A stretch of 64,000 nt of DNA from contig CM065381.1 of assembly GCA_033060915.1 (NCBI GenBank), positions 31,071,336 to 31,135,335 on the forward strand. The letters are read 5' to 3'. The notes beneath the pieces are model-generated. The model worked only from the letters and a program-made list of their open reading frames with translations. It did not search any database and had not been told where the DNA came from. Of the stretch, positions 21,154-31,887 are shown in pieces. Source of the stretch: Euryodendron excelsum (taxonomy: Eukaryota; Streptophyta; Magnoliopsida; Ericales; Pentaphylacaceae). Every line of letters begins with the position of its first letter. Positions within the stretch are counted from its first letter, which is position 1. Both the position numbers and the translations under genes were made by a program.

Positions 21154-22714
21154 ATTTTTAGCGCCATTGCCGGTGAATCTTGCAATTGGCGTTGGTGTGA
21201 CAATCTTTAGAGAAACTAATTATGGGAAAAGCAACTTTATCAATCAACCTACCAAAAATAAGGCAACTCAACATTTAGCTTCAAGTTTGGGGGAGGGGTT
21301 AGGATTGATTCTATTTTTTTTTCTTTATTTTCTTCATTCTTTCGTTGTTTTGTCATCCTTGTTTAGATGTGGTTTTATTGTAATCTTTCCCTTTTCTGTG
21401 TTCGGGAAGTGGCCACACTTAGTTTTTTTTTAGCACAAGGGGTAATACGGACTCCATACTTAGAAAAAAAATTCAAAATGCAAAAAAATTTTGCCTTTGC
21501 CCATCCAGACGCCCTAAAGGATAGATACTTGCCTTAGAAAATTTTTGAAGATCGAAGAATTGTTGCTCTTTGCCTGTTCAGACGCCCTATCGGATGGGTT
21601 GGGTTGGCCACTGGCCAATCGAACAGCCCTGCGAATGGGGGTAACACTTTGAAAATTTTTGAAAAACATTTTAGGCAAAACCTCTCTGCCCATTCGAACG
21701 GGCTTGCAAACGACATTGACACTTAGAAAATTTTTGAGGTTGAAAAAAATAGATGAGTGAGAGAGAGATTCTGAGAGTTTAGATCTATTTACATTTTTTT
21801 TATATTTCTATGATTTAAAACTCTCTTTTGTCAGTATGGATGTTAGTATATAGTATTTTGAAGATGTTTTGATTAGGGCTCAGATTGTTCGTCACAATGT
21901 GGCGATTTGAAGCATAGGCAAGGATGGTTCCTTTTGTTTTCATGGACATCATACTTAGATATATACATACATAGATGTTTACTTTAACTGTGGAGGAGCT
22001 AGTTTACTTCTTTATCTTTGATCTTATGGATATAGCTTGGTTATGTATGCTTTGATTGTGGAGGAGTTAGTTCGCTCCCTTGTGCTGTTTGTTTTGTTTT
22101 GTGATTACCCCAGAGATTGGTGGGATTACTAGCACACATGACTCATCCTTTCGGGTAATGGTAAACGGTCTGTAAGTAAAATATTTTTTTTACCTCTATT
22201 ATTTGGAATGGATAAAGGATGTCTGTGCTGAAGTGAATATTAGTGATAGTTAGCAGTTTATACTTGTGATTTGCAATAAGTCTTTCTTTACTATTATTGA
22301 GATACTATGTTTTTACATTACTATAGCACATGTTGAGAAATTGCTAAATAGGTTGATTACTTGAATGTACTAGTGCAATAAGTGATTTCTATTACTTGAA
22401 TTTTAAATAGTGTATCTAAAGACAATGGAGATTATTGCTCGATTAGGATTGAGCCTTACATTGCTGCAAAGTTTTACATTAACTCCTTTATAACCTTTTT
22501 GTGTATATCCTTTCAATAGCTCTATTAAGTATTGCTTTGAGTTCAATTGTTTAAACGGAAGGGATATCAATGCATGAAACTCTTAAGAAAACTTGATACT
22601 GTGCACTTCTATGAATGACCTTAGGCCATCATTGTAACCTTAAACCACAGAGTTCTTCATGTGTATGCCTTTTTTTGTAAGCCTTGTAGAGCCATTGGTT
22701 TTATTTGTAAGTAC
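21154..22714 (+). other. Gene-less interior of the Athila-like element
   Basis: Holds the primer site, the TTTGGGGGAGGGG segment, and a 21495-21725 stretch with several CAGACGCCCT / CGAACGG words that also occur inside both LTRs (19915-20060, 23715-23850). No reading frame resembles a retroviral protein. Confidence 0.6.
21159..21178 (+). other. Primer binding site, tRNA-Asp-like
   Basis: TAGCGCCATTGCCGGTGAAT, following LTR end CA and five bases. It differs from the canonical Asp-type site by single-base changes, mainly G to A or G to T. Confidence 0.6.
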
Positions 22715-24757
22715 TAACCTTATTACGTGTAAAGTTATGATCATTTGAAGAGTATGACCTTTGCAAAAGAGAAAAGAAAATCTTTAGTAGGGGATGGCAA
22801 AAAGGGAAGCAAATACTTCAACAAAGATGTTATCTTGTGCAAAAAAAAAAAAAAAAAGGAATTTGAATAGTCAAGGAAGGTTGAGATGAAAAGAAAAAGT
22901 AGAAAAAAGAATGGCAACCAACAAGTATGTCTAGATGGCATCAATATTATACATTTTATTATCTAAACAGTTTCATTGATTCAATCTCTATCTTAGTACT
23001 TTATGACTTGAACAAGTCCTAAGTAACTAGAATGTGCATAGTTTCATGTTAGAAATGTAGAGTTTATGTTGATATTCTGGATGTTTAAAGCAATTGAATA
23101 CCTTTCTTAGAGCTATGCCAATTCACCCCACATATCTGTTGCATTTTTCAACTTATAAGTTATGCTCGTTTGATCATCGCGATTACTCTTTGTAAGCATA
23201 ACTTAAGAGAGAAACCTTGTGTGTTCTATTTTTGTGAGTGAATTCATAGTAAGGTGTTGAAATCAAAGCTGCATGATACACTTATTTAGATGACACTTAA
23301 TTGAATTGTGAGTTGTACTTGTATATGAAATTAGCAAGTTATGACATAATTCTAATAAATGTGCGCTGTTATGTTTAGATACGAGTATACTTCGAAAAGG
23401 TGAGATTGGTAAATTATAGGTGGCATGTTAATTGCTTATAATTACACATTCATCACTCAATTTGCCAAAATTGAGGGTCTCTTGAATTGATTTGCTAGGG
23501 GCTTGCAAAGATTAAGTTGTGGAATGTGACTACGCCTTAGAATTGCATATAATGTCCCATCTTTCTTCCAATGTTGACCATAATTTAGAAACATAACTAG
23601 TATAACTAACTCTAAATTGTGCTACTAAGGTCTAATTACATTTTGCAGGTTTCTAGGATGAGCTGGAAGAAAAAAAGGAGCAATATGGCACAATAGGCGA
23701 GAAGAATCTAGAAGCTAGAAGTTCGAATGCCCTTGCGGACGGATTGGGACACCCCGTTTGGACGGCCTTACAGAAGACCTCCCCGTTCGGACACCGTTGC
23801 GGATGACTAGACCAAACTCATATGAATGCCTGTTTAGACACCCCTGCGAATGGCGTGGCGAAAAATCACATTCTGCCTTATCTGAACTAAGTCGCCTTAT
23901 CTGAACTAAGTCATTTAAAAAGAAGAGGAGTCTTAATTAGACTACAAAATTTAGTTTAAGAGTACGTGTAGTTTTAAAAACGACATTTTTACCTTTCAAG
24001 AACTCTAACTTTTGTAATCGTTTAGTTTTTATATTCAAGGTTTGATGTTCTTTCAATTGATGCAAGCTTTTAATATAATTTTCATGTGCTTTCTTATGGC
24101 TTTAAGCTGCTAGATCTTTTCTTGGCATGGATTGAAAAGGTAAGTAGGTTACGAGTAGAGATTCAAGATAATCATATATTTTTAAAGATTTCAAGATCTT
24201 AAACCAAGATTTATTTTCTTACTCTTGAATACTTTTGAAAACAATTTCTCCTGATTATCATCTAGAACATAGTCTAGGAATGGATGTGAACTAGATCACT
24301 GATACGAGAGTTGATTTTAACTGTTGATATATTCTTGTTCTTGAATATCTTTGAAAACAATATTCTTAAACGTATCTGGAATGTATGTATAGACTGATTT
24401 GCAAATAAGGATACATTTACCTAGAATTTTTGATAAGGGTATTGATTATAATTGTATATATATTCCTACAAAGAGTATTTTCAAAATCTACTCTTCCTGA
24501 TTAAGCTCCATACCTGCGCGTAGACAGGGTTGTGAATTGGGATGCGTAAGATTGGGACGCTGGTACGAACACTAGCAACCTGTTAGATTTTAACTCTAAA
24601 GAGGATTAATGAATCTTGAGTCTCATTAACCACGACTATGTTTGGGACCTACTTGTAGGCCTCTTAACTGGATCAGTCTTGCTTAGATCTTTTGCTTAAT
24701 ATTAGTTAATCAAGTTTTCTTGGTATAAATTTATTTTCATTGCCTAGAATAATTTCT
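22715..24757 (+). repeat. 3' LTR of the Athila-like element, truncated
   Basis: Direct repeat of 18910-20955. It has a longer A run (22841-22857) than the first copy and a short local duplication of CCTTATCTGAACTAAGTC near 23875-23910. Similarity stops near 24757 at CTAGAATAATTTC, where the tandem array begins. Confidence 0.7.
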
Positions 24758-24765
24758 TAAGAAAA

Positions 24766-25720
24766 ATCGGCTTTAAAAGAGCCAAGAAGAAAACTTAGTG
24801 AAGAGCTTAGTCCTGCCTAAGTTTGGCAAGTCGGCCTAAAAACGGTCAAAGAAAGTCTAAAACATTTAGTCCTACCTAAAGAGGGTAGGTCGGCCTAAAG
24901 AGGGCCAAAGAAAAAAACTAAGCGAAGCGCTTAGTCCTGCCTAAGTTTGGCAGGTCGGCCTAAAACGGTCAAAGAAAATCTAAAACATTTAGTCCTACCT
25001 AAAGAGGGTAGGTCGGCCTAAAGAGGGCCAAAGAAAAAAACTAAACGAAGAGCTTAGTCCTGCCTTAGGCAAGTCAGCTCGAAGGAAGTAAAAAAAAAAA
25101 AAAAAACTAAGTGTTCAAACACTTAGTCCTGCTTTAGTCTGGTAAGTCGGGTTAAAGAGGGCTAGAGAAAATCTAAGTTTTCAAACGCTTAGTCCTACCT
25201 AAAGAGGGTAGGTTGGCCTAAAGAGGGCCAAAGAAAAAATATAAGCGAAGAGCTTAGTCCTACCTAAGTTTGGCAGGTCGGCCTAAAGAGGGCCAAAGAA
25301 AACATCTAAGCGAAGGGCTTATTCATGCCTAAGTCTGGCAAGTCGGCTTAAAAAGAGTTAAGAAGGAAACTAAGCGAAGAACTTAGTCTTGCCTAAGTTT
25401 GGTAGGTCGGATTAAAGAGAGCGAGGAAGAAAACTAAGCGAAGAGCTTAGTCCTGTCTAAGTCTGGCAGGTCACCTCAAAGAGAGCCAAAGAAAAAAATC
25501 TAAGCAAAGTGCTTAGTCTTGCCTAAATCTAGGAGATTGGCTCAAATAGAGCCAAAATAAAACTAAGTGTTTGAACTTAGTCCTGCCAAGGTCTAGCAGG
25601 TCAGTTTGAAGAGAGCCATATAAAAAATTAAGTAAAAGAAAAGAAAAGAGCTTAAAAAAAATTCTGAGGGCATGCTTATTCTGGCAGGTTGGCTAAAAGA
25701 AAAGAGCTTTCAAAAAATTC
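24766..25720 (+). repeat. Tandem array of 60-67 base units, about 13 copies
   Basis: Each unit carries CTTAGTCCTGCCTAAG, then TTGGCAGGTCGGCCTAAAG, then GGGCCAAAGAAAA and AACTAAGCGAAGAG. Successive CTTAGTCCT words fall near 24806, 24865, 24930, 24989, 25051, 25118, 25188 and 25253, and on to 25577. The first four alternate between two types (GTTTGGCAGG and AGAGGGTAGG), giving a 125-base two-unit period. The AAGCGAAGAGCTTAG part can fold on itself. Confidence 0.85.
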
Positions 25721-26264
25721 CTAAGTATAGAAAGGCTAGTATGTGAAGAGCAACGTCGTTTCAAGAAACGATGAACCATCATCATTGTATCTCTGTCGAA
25801 AGGTCGCACCGATGTTTAACGTATTTCTGGCTCTCCAATTGCACGAGCAAATAGGCGAAGGATGCCCCACGATCTAATCAAGTCAAAATTTGATTATGAT
25901 AGCTAGCCAAATATAAACCTTATCCCTAAGTCCAGCCAAAAAGGAACAAAGGTTAGGGGCAATTGTGGGCTAAAAGGCTCGTATCGTATGAAAGTAAGCA
26001 AGCCCACTAAGATGAGTGGGTCAGCCTGTATGGAGACAGGCTCGATCTGCCAAACACAAATTAGGCGCTGGGCCGACCTAGCAGGTATGAACTTGATATC
26101 AAACAGAGTTAACTTAAAAGCCAAGAAAGACTCAAGGGGTCAAAGAACTCCAATCCAAATAAGAAAAGGACTCTAAAAGATTGACAATCACCTCGGAAGA
26201 GGCAAATTCCTAAAAGGAAAGGGCTAAAAGAAGCAACTCTTAGAAAGAGTAGGACCCCCGAAGG

Positions 26265-26274
26265 CTATAAATAA
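26265..26274 (+). promoter_or_regulatory. TATA box downstream of the tandem array
   Basis: CTATAAATAA, in GC-richer context after the array; a plausible LTR core promoter. Confidence 0.45.
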
Positions 26275-26480
26275 GGTATGCACAATTAAGAGCTAGAATA
26301 GATTTTTTTTCTTCCGATTCATTGAAATTAAGCTTGTCTAACTTAATCTTCGGAGTGTTATCGACCCAAAGAGGGTCGACGTATTCTCACCATCTTTTGC
26401 TCTTATAGGCTTTCTGGTATTTACCTTGAAGGTTCGTTATGTGAATTGAGACTTACAAAAAATCCCCTCCACACCTTTTA

Positions 26481-26792
26481 TTATCGATACAGATTGATAT
26501 AATTTATGGGGAAATATGTTTCTCAAAGCCCTAAGAAATAATTATTAATTTTTCAACAAATTATCAAGCGTAGAGCTTCATATCATTTCAGTCAAAGGGT
26601 TTGGTTCATCAAATAACTGGTCTGCTAGTTGGGATGATCTTACGTGAAATATTGGGTACTGATCTCTTCTCTCCTTTCCATGGCGACACAAGTCACACGA
26701 CATGCTATAATATTTAATAATAAAATGGTACACTTGAAAAAAAAAAAAAAGGAACTCCGAAAACATTGCTTATAAACTAAATTATCAATTGA
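26481..26792. other. AT-rich intergenic sequence, nothing recognised
   Basis: No repeat end, gene or RNA is visible. A 13-base A run lies near 26738-26750. Confidence 0.5.
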
Positions 26793-26800
26793 GTTGCATC

Positions 26801-27281
26801 CATAGTTGCACGAAACTTGTTTTGGGGGCGGAAGCACATTTTTCCGGAAATAGGTTTTCAGGACGGGTACGAAAGTTATTTTAAAAATTTGAAAAAATGT
26901 TTTGGAAATGCGAAAAAATGTTTCGAAACTTAACAGAAACTCTTAAGATACTTAACAGAAACTCTTGGATAACTCTTCAGAAACATAAAATATTAATTTT
27001 TATACATTTTTTTCTTAAGTTCTAAGTATCTATGAAATTATTTGCATGAATTTCTACTAAATTTTTCAAAGGTCTCTATTAAGTTTTCCCAAGATTTCTA
27101 CTAAGTTTCTCAAAGGTTTTCACTAAATTTTTTAAAAGTTTTCTTTGAGTTTCGGAAAAGTTTCTTACTAAGTTTTCTAATCGTTTATTGCTTTTCATTT
27201 CCTTCTATATTTTTTGGCCGCATTTCCCGTTTTCATTTTTCCTAACGTTTTTTACTTTCGCTTTTCATTTTGGTAACTATG
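26801..27281. mobile_element. hAT-like MITE (481 bp) with 8-base target duplication
   Basis: The ends are imperfect inverted repeats: CATAGTTGCACGAAAC on the left, and CATAGTTACCAAAATG reading in from the right. The flanks carry the identical 8-base direct repeat GTTGCATC (26793-26800 and 27282-27289). An 8-base duplication and a CA start are features of the hAT superfamily. The interior is AT-rich, rich in GAAACTT and TTTCTAAG-like words, and has no coding capacity. A chance 8-base repeat exactly abutting inverted ends is unlikely. Confidence 0.72.
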
Positions 27282-27289
27282 GTTGCATC

Positions 27290-28680
27290 TGTTACATCAC
27301 GATGAGATTTTAAAATATATATACACTTAGTGACAAGATGTATGGTTTTCTGTAAATTTGTTTTACCCCTCTGACGCCCTAAGTCCTTCGAGGAGACTGC
27401 TTATATCAATCTGTAAAGTAATTTTAGAAATTATCTGTGTTAACTTTGTATAGCACCATTCTATTCAATAAAATCTCAATTTTTTATTAAAGTTTTTTTT
27501 TTTGGGGGTCAAAATAACACTAGTTGGAGGCTATTACAACACATATACATAGAAGCAACAAGCATTGTTGCATGGCCCTTACTTTTTAAAGCCATGTCTT
27601 TCACATTTATCTTCTCAACTCTGAACGTGGACGTGTATATGTACATATTATCTTCTGTAGACATATAGCCATACATATGAATTCAACAATTACTCCCGAA
27701 AATCTATAACTAAAATCATCTTCTTTTTTTTTTTTGTTTTTATTCTCACTACTCTTATCCTTACCCTACACACACAAAAAAAAAAAAAAAAAATTCCATG
27801 GAAATAAAATCCCAGAAAATATCATTAGGTTTGAGAGGATTTTTGCACTTGGAATTGTGCTCTTAAGGGCCAAATCCCAGTTTGGTTACCAAGTTGCCAA
27901 AAATTACAAGTCCTTGATTTTACATGGAATCATTTGAATGGTAGTGTCTCTTTGGCTTAGCCAGATGGAGAATTTGTTTTACCTTACAGAAAATGTCCAG
28001 AGAGTGCTAAAGAGCCTCTTTCTCTAAGACTCAATCACAAAAAAAAATTTGTAAGTGTTTGACCATATAATGTTATACATACATATATATGTATATCTTT
28101 TATTATAATAAAATTTCCCTGTATATCAATGAATTTTTAACAAAGCTGCTGGCACAAATAATATTGAATGAGAATTATGCATTAAACATGCTTAAGGGGT
28201 TACTTGATTTTTTCAATGTGAATTTCTTATAAGAAAAATGTTATTCTTCCAAAAAATGTGTACATAAATCTCTACTAGAATATTGTGACAATGGTATTAT
28301 TGTAATTAAGAGCTATCATATTGGGTGTTTTGTTTTAAAATGAATAGTTCTTATCCATCTATATTATTCCAGTGATAAATTCTATATGAATTTTTCTGTT
28401 TGTGTGGCATTACCCTTCTTATAATCTTATAATCACAATTCTTCTAAAAATTTTTTAGTGGTCAAAAGTGTCTAGATCAGTTTATGCGCGCATTTCAACT
28501 AATTCTCTTCCCAATCAAATTAAAGACAGGTTATTCACGTTAAGACTAGGGTTTAGAGCTTGTCTCTATCTCCACTCGACTACTTCTCATGGTTGGTTAG
28601 GGCCCAATTCTCTAGCTAAATAACAGCCCAATTACCTTCCCCTTCAGCTCCCCAACTTCCCCAATCTCATCCCATGTTCT
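27290..28680. other. AT-rich low-copy intergenic sequence
   Basis: No coding frame, RNA gene or transposon end was recognised. Short T and A runs occur at 27490, 27722 and 27776. A TCAATAAAATCTC near 27466 could be a polyadenylation signal. Confidence 0.45.
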
Positions 28681-28692
28681 GTGTTACAACCC

Positions 28693-28700
28693 TATATAGT
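28693..28700 (+). promoter_or_regulatory. Possible TATA box of the exon at 28824
   Basis: CTATATAG preceded by ACAACC, about 130 bases before the ATG. Confidence 0.35.
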
Positions 28701-28823
28701 AAGCACATCTTCCATCAACCATTTCCTCAAAAAACAGCTCTCTGACTTTTCCAGCAACCCAAAACCCATTTCATCAGTATAATTGTCCTCCAACTGGACA
28801 AGTGAAGTTCAATTTAAATTTAA

Positions 28824-29072
28824 ATGGCTTTGGCTTACAACATTACTCCACAAAACCTTCTTTCTAAACCATCAAATGTTTGGAAGATCAATTTTACCTC
28901 AAACACCAATCAGGGAAAGCCACACACAATTCAAATCCAGGCAGAGAAGATAAGCTTGAGGTGCAACACCCTATTCCAAGACACAGATAACTCCCCAACT
29001 GCTTGCTCTTTCCATGGCCACAACTGGTATGGATATGCTCTTTATCTGATCTCTCAGCCACATCTACAGTAA
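28824..29072 (+). CDS. Possible first exon of a plastid-targeted protein gene (orphan or truncated)
   Basis: An 82-codon frame starting MALAYNITPQNLLSKPSNVW. It is rich in Ser, Thr, Asn and Lys and nearly free of acidic residues over the first 40, as in chloroplast transit peptides. A CTATATAG TATA-like box lies about 130 bases upstream (near 28693), and the 5' leader is C- and A-rich as in real plant genes. A splice-donor-like GTATGG follows a Trp codon at about 29028, so the exon may end there. In monoterpene synthases the first exon similarly ends soon after a Trp that closes an RR(x8)W motif, but the RR is missing here. No further exons were recognised downstream, so it may be a fragment. 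Confidence 0.35.
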   Translation: MALAYNITPQNLLSKPSNVWKINFTSNTNQGKPHTIQIQAEKISLRCNTLFQDTDNSPTACSFHGHNWYGYALYLISQPHLQ

Positions 29073-31887
29073 CTTTGTTGATTTAGTTTTTTCCTTTTGT
29101 TTTGGGTTGTTTGTTTTTCCCTGTTCTTCCTTACATTATAAGAAAAATTATCCACCAAAAATATGCAACTTTTGATTAGGATATCATATATATATATGTG
29201 TGTGTGGTTTGATCTAAAATTATGAGGGAAAATTGGTTGGCTCCATTGACAATTTTGCATAACAATTCAAGATGAAATCATCCTTATTGCTGCTTTGAAA
29301 CATCAATTAACACAATAAAGCTGTCAGGAATATGATGTGAAGAATTTTGAACTTTATTATTTTCAGGGGAACGTAAAGAATTCTATAAGTCTTTATTATC
29401 TTAGGGAACCTCCAATTTTGATTAATTTCACCTGAAATTCCATGGAAAGTGCAACAGGAGATTAAAATTCAAAAGAATCTCTGAATGCACCCTGACAATT
29501 TTCCTTTGGTTGATCCAAACGCACCCTTATATCGTTAGTACTCATGATCACATAGCTTTTTGTATAATAAATTCATCTCTGGATATTGTAACTCAATGTC
29601 CAATCTAGTAGCTAGTATATAGGTGGCAAAAAGATTATTCAGCTCCCCTGTTTTATTTTTTTTTAAAGGGGGTAATATTTTGAGAGGTGTACCTAAAAGT
29701 TCAAAATGATCCTGCATATTACAGCAAACAATAAATTGGCGTAAGTTTTATTAGGATGAAACTTCTGAGTTAGAAATTTTTAGGACCCATGTTGGAACGA
29801 AACTAAAATATAGTGACTTAAGTTATGCCCGATTCACCAAGAAACCATAATCCCCCATTTGCTCCAGACCACCGGTGAATATATTCTCATCCACCCTCGG
29901 TGACTACTGATGTCGAAACCATTACTTTTGTGCAACTTTGTGAAGTCATAGTGGTAGTAAAGGCTTTTTTGGCTTAAACCTATAAATAGTGCTATGAAAG
30001 TTCACGGCAGCGAACTTTCGTATGGAACTTCAGCTTTTCCTAGTTGATTTTGTTGTTATCTTGGTGGAGAATGATGCTTGGAACTAGTTTGCTTGGCTCT
30101 TCATATGAAAACTCTTTGAATCAATACCTAAGTTCAATTCCCAGTTTTCTTAAAAACACGCAAAGGTTTGATAATTTGATAACAACCCAAATCAAACATT
30201 AACTATAAGAATAGGGAAAAAATGGATGTGAGAATCCATTAACAATGAGATGCATGTTGTAGACAAAAAGAATGATCTTTTGTTTATCAGATAGTTCTGA
30301 ACAAATAATTTAGTAAGAATCTATGATAACTTCACAACCATGACGAAGGGTAATTATCCAGTAAACATTTTTTGCTCCATTCTTTTACAGCATTTTCATT
30401 TTTATTTTGAACTGTAACAACTATTCTCCTCTGGACAAATGAAAGAAGGGAAAATCATTTTAAATGGAGCCTAATTGTTAGCATCCAAGAAAACTTCAAA
30501 ATGCTCTATTTCAGTTGCAATTTGGTTCTCATCAGCCCAAGGACCACAAGGGAATGTAATTTTTAGCAAGTAAAAGGTCCGGAGAGAGAGAGAGAGCGAG
30601 AATCTAACAGAGGAATCAAATTTCATAATGCAGTCCTGCGTTGGGTGTAAATACATGCCTTGGACTTACATTCATCTAATTTCCAACCTCTGCTATGTAT
30701 GAACATCTCTTTATATGTAAAGGCACTAACAGAACAGATTTAAGCACATAATAAATGCCTAACTGTCCTGAAACTTGTGCTTTTAATATATATAGGAGAA
30801 AGAGGATTGCTCTCGTTGGCACCGCCTCATCAAGGGATTGATGGAGAGTGGAGTGATCGATCTGGGGTGATCGTTTACAAATGGAATGAGAAGAGTAAGA
30901 GACCAAACACTGGAAGTGGCAACTGGAAAAAGAGATGGAGCTGCTGCGCCTAGTATGGTGAGAGTGCCCCACCGTGTCGGCGAGGATGGCATGTCTCTTA
31001 TGATAATGGCTTCACCATGTATTAATTAGCCACTTTGGGATCAAATGTATTGCCAGATTATTGATTCATCAGTCAGCAGTAAAACAAACAAGAGAAATTA
31101 TTCCCAACCGAGAACGATTGTATAGAGACTCGAAGTATTGTACAGATAGCCCCTATCTAATTTATTATAAGGTCTCTGTTTGCTTGGCTTTAATGCTAGG
31201 TTTTGCGATTGTTCTCTCTAGTTTCCATTGTAGTCTTTCTAGATTGTTTAGTGCTCTCTGTTCCAAATAAAACTATTTCATGTGCTCTGTTCTTGAGCAG
31301 AGCTTGTTTTGCTCTGGTCTTTGTTTTGGATTAAGTCTCTGGTTTTATGATTTACATTTTTCTTCTATCTCTGCAGTGGAAACTCATTGAAGTGGCCATG
31401 AAATTATCCAAGCTCATTACATGAGAAATTAAAGTTCGTTTTCAAATTTTGGCACCTAGTAAATAAAATAGTTCATCCAACCAAGTTTATAGGTTTTTGT
31501 GTTCATCACATTTGTTTTGGTTTCGGAAGCGGGTGGATAAGAAAAATACCCAGATGAATATGGTGTCGTCACAAAATTGACTGAATTTCCTGCACAACAA
31601 CAGATACCAAAAACATGGCACTTCCAAGAACACCACAGATTTCAAACAGCCCATTTTTCTGTCAAGCAAACCAACTGCTAGACCATTGACTGAGCTAAGT
31701 GCAATATTCTCAAAAACCATACAAGAATTATAGCTGAAATGAACTCAAGCATAGGTCAGATAACAAAAGCTTTGTATACGAAGTACCTCTTATTATAGCG
31801 CTCCCTCCTCCTCTCTCTCTCTCTCTCTCTCTCTCTCAATAATATCAAACAGTTGAACTAAAATGACCCAACAGTTTTAAAAGACTC
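29073..31887. other. Low-copy sequence without a recognised gene
   Basis: AT-rich overall. A less AT-rich patch at 30790-30990 has short open frames on both strands, none recognised. A minus-strand patch at 31487-31740 shows two short hydrophobic stretches in different frames, which could be a decayed exon. A good 3' splice-like site (TCTATCTCTGCAG) ends near 31377. A CT run lies at 31812-31838. Nothing can be assigned. Confidence 0.4.
31812..31838. repeat. CT microsatellite
   Basis: Uninterrupted CT units just upstream of the truncated chromovirus. Confidence 0.9.

Larger units (their letters stand above)
18910..24757 (+). mobile_element. Athila-like LTR element with two LTRs and a gene-less interior
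   Basis: Two long direct repeats (18910-21153 and 22715-24757) flank a 1.56 kb interior. Six bases after the first repeat is TAGCGCCATTGCCGG, close to the Asp-type primer site TGGCGCCGTTGCCGG typical of Athila. The interior contains TTCAAGTTTGGGGGAGGGG near 21280, a type of sequence found downstream of pol in such elements, but no gag, pol or env. It is therefore an internally deleted or non-autonomous copy. The second LTR is cut about 200 bases short of its end. Target duplications cannot be checked. Confidence 0.7.
24758..26480 (+). mobile_element. Probable LTR of another retrotransposon with a U3 tandem array
   Basis: A tandem array (24766-25720) is followed by unique sequence, a TATA box (CTATAAATAA at 26265-26274), and a leader with TCTAACTTAATCTTCGGAGTG (about 26336-26356), a wording common in Ty3-type LTR leaders. 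Neither LTR end, primer site nor partner LTR was found, so limits and family are approximate. Confidence 0.4.

Noticed and set aside
24766..25720. Regular repeats that could suggest a CRISPR array
   Set aside because: Units are contiguous and diverged with no unique spacers, and the window is plant nuclear DNA.
28824..29072. Naming the exon as a monoterpene synthase
   Set aside because: The RR of RR(x8)W is absent and no downstream terpene synthase exon was seen. The likeness is only in layout.
30676..30992. 98-codon minus-strand frame and the plus-strand frames opposite it
   Set aside because: Both strands are open over a short less AT-rich patch. Neither has a recognisable domain, start context or splice partner.
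31487..31740. Hydrophobic minus-strand stretches that could be a decayed membrane-protein exon
   Set aside because: They need a frame change in the middle and match no family I can name, so they are noted only in the region description.
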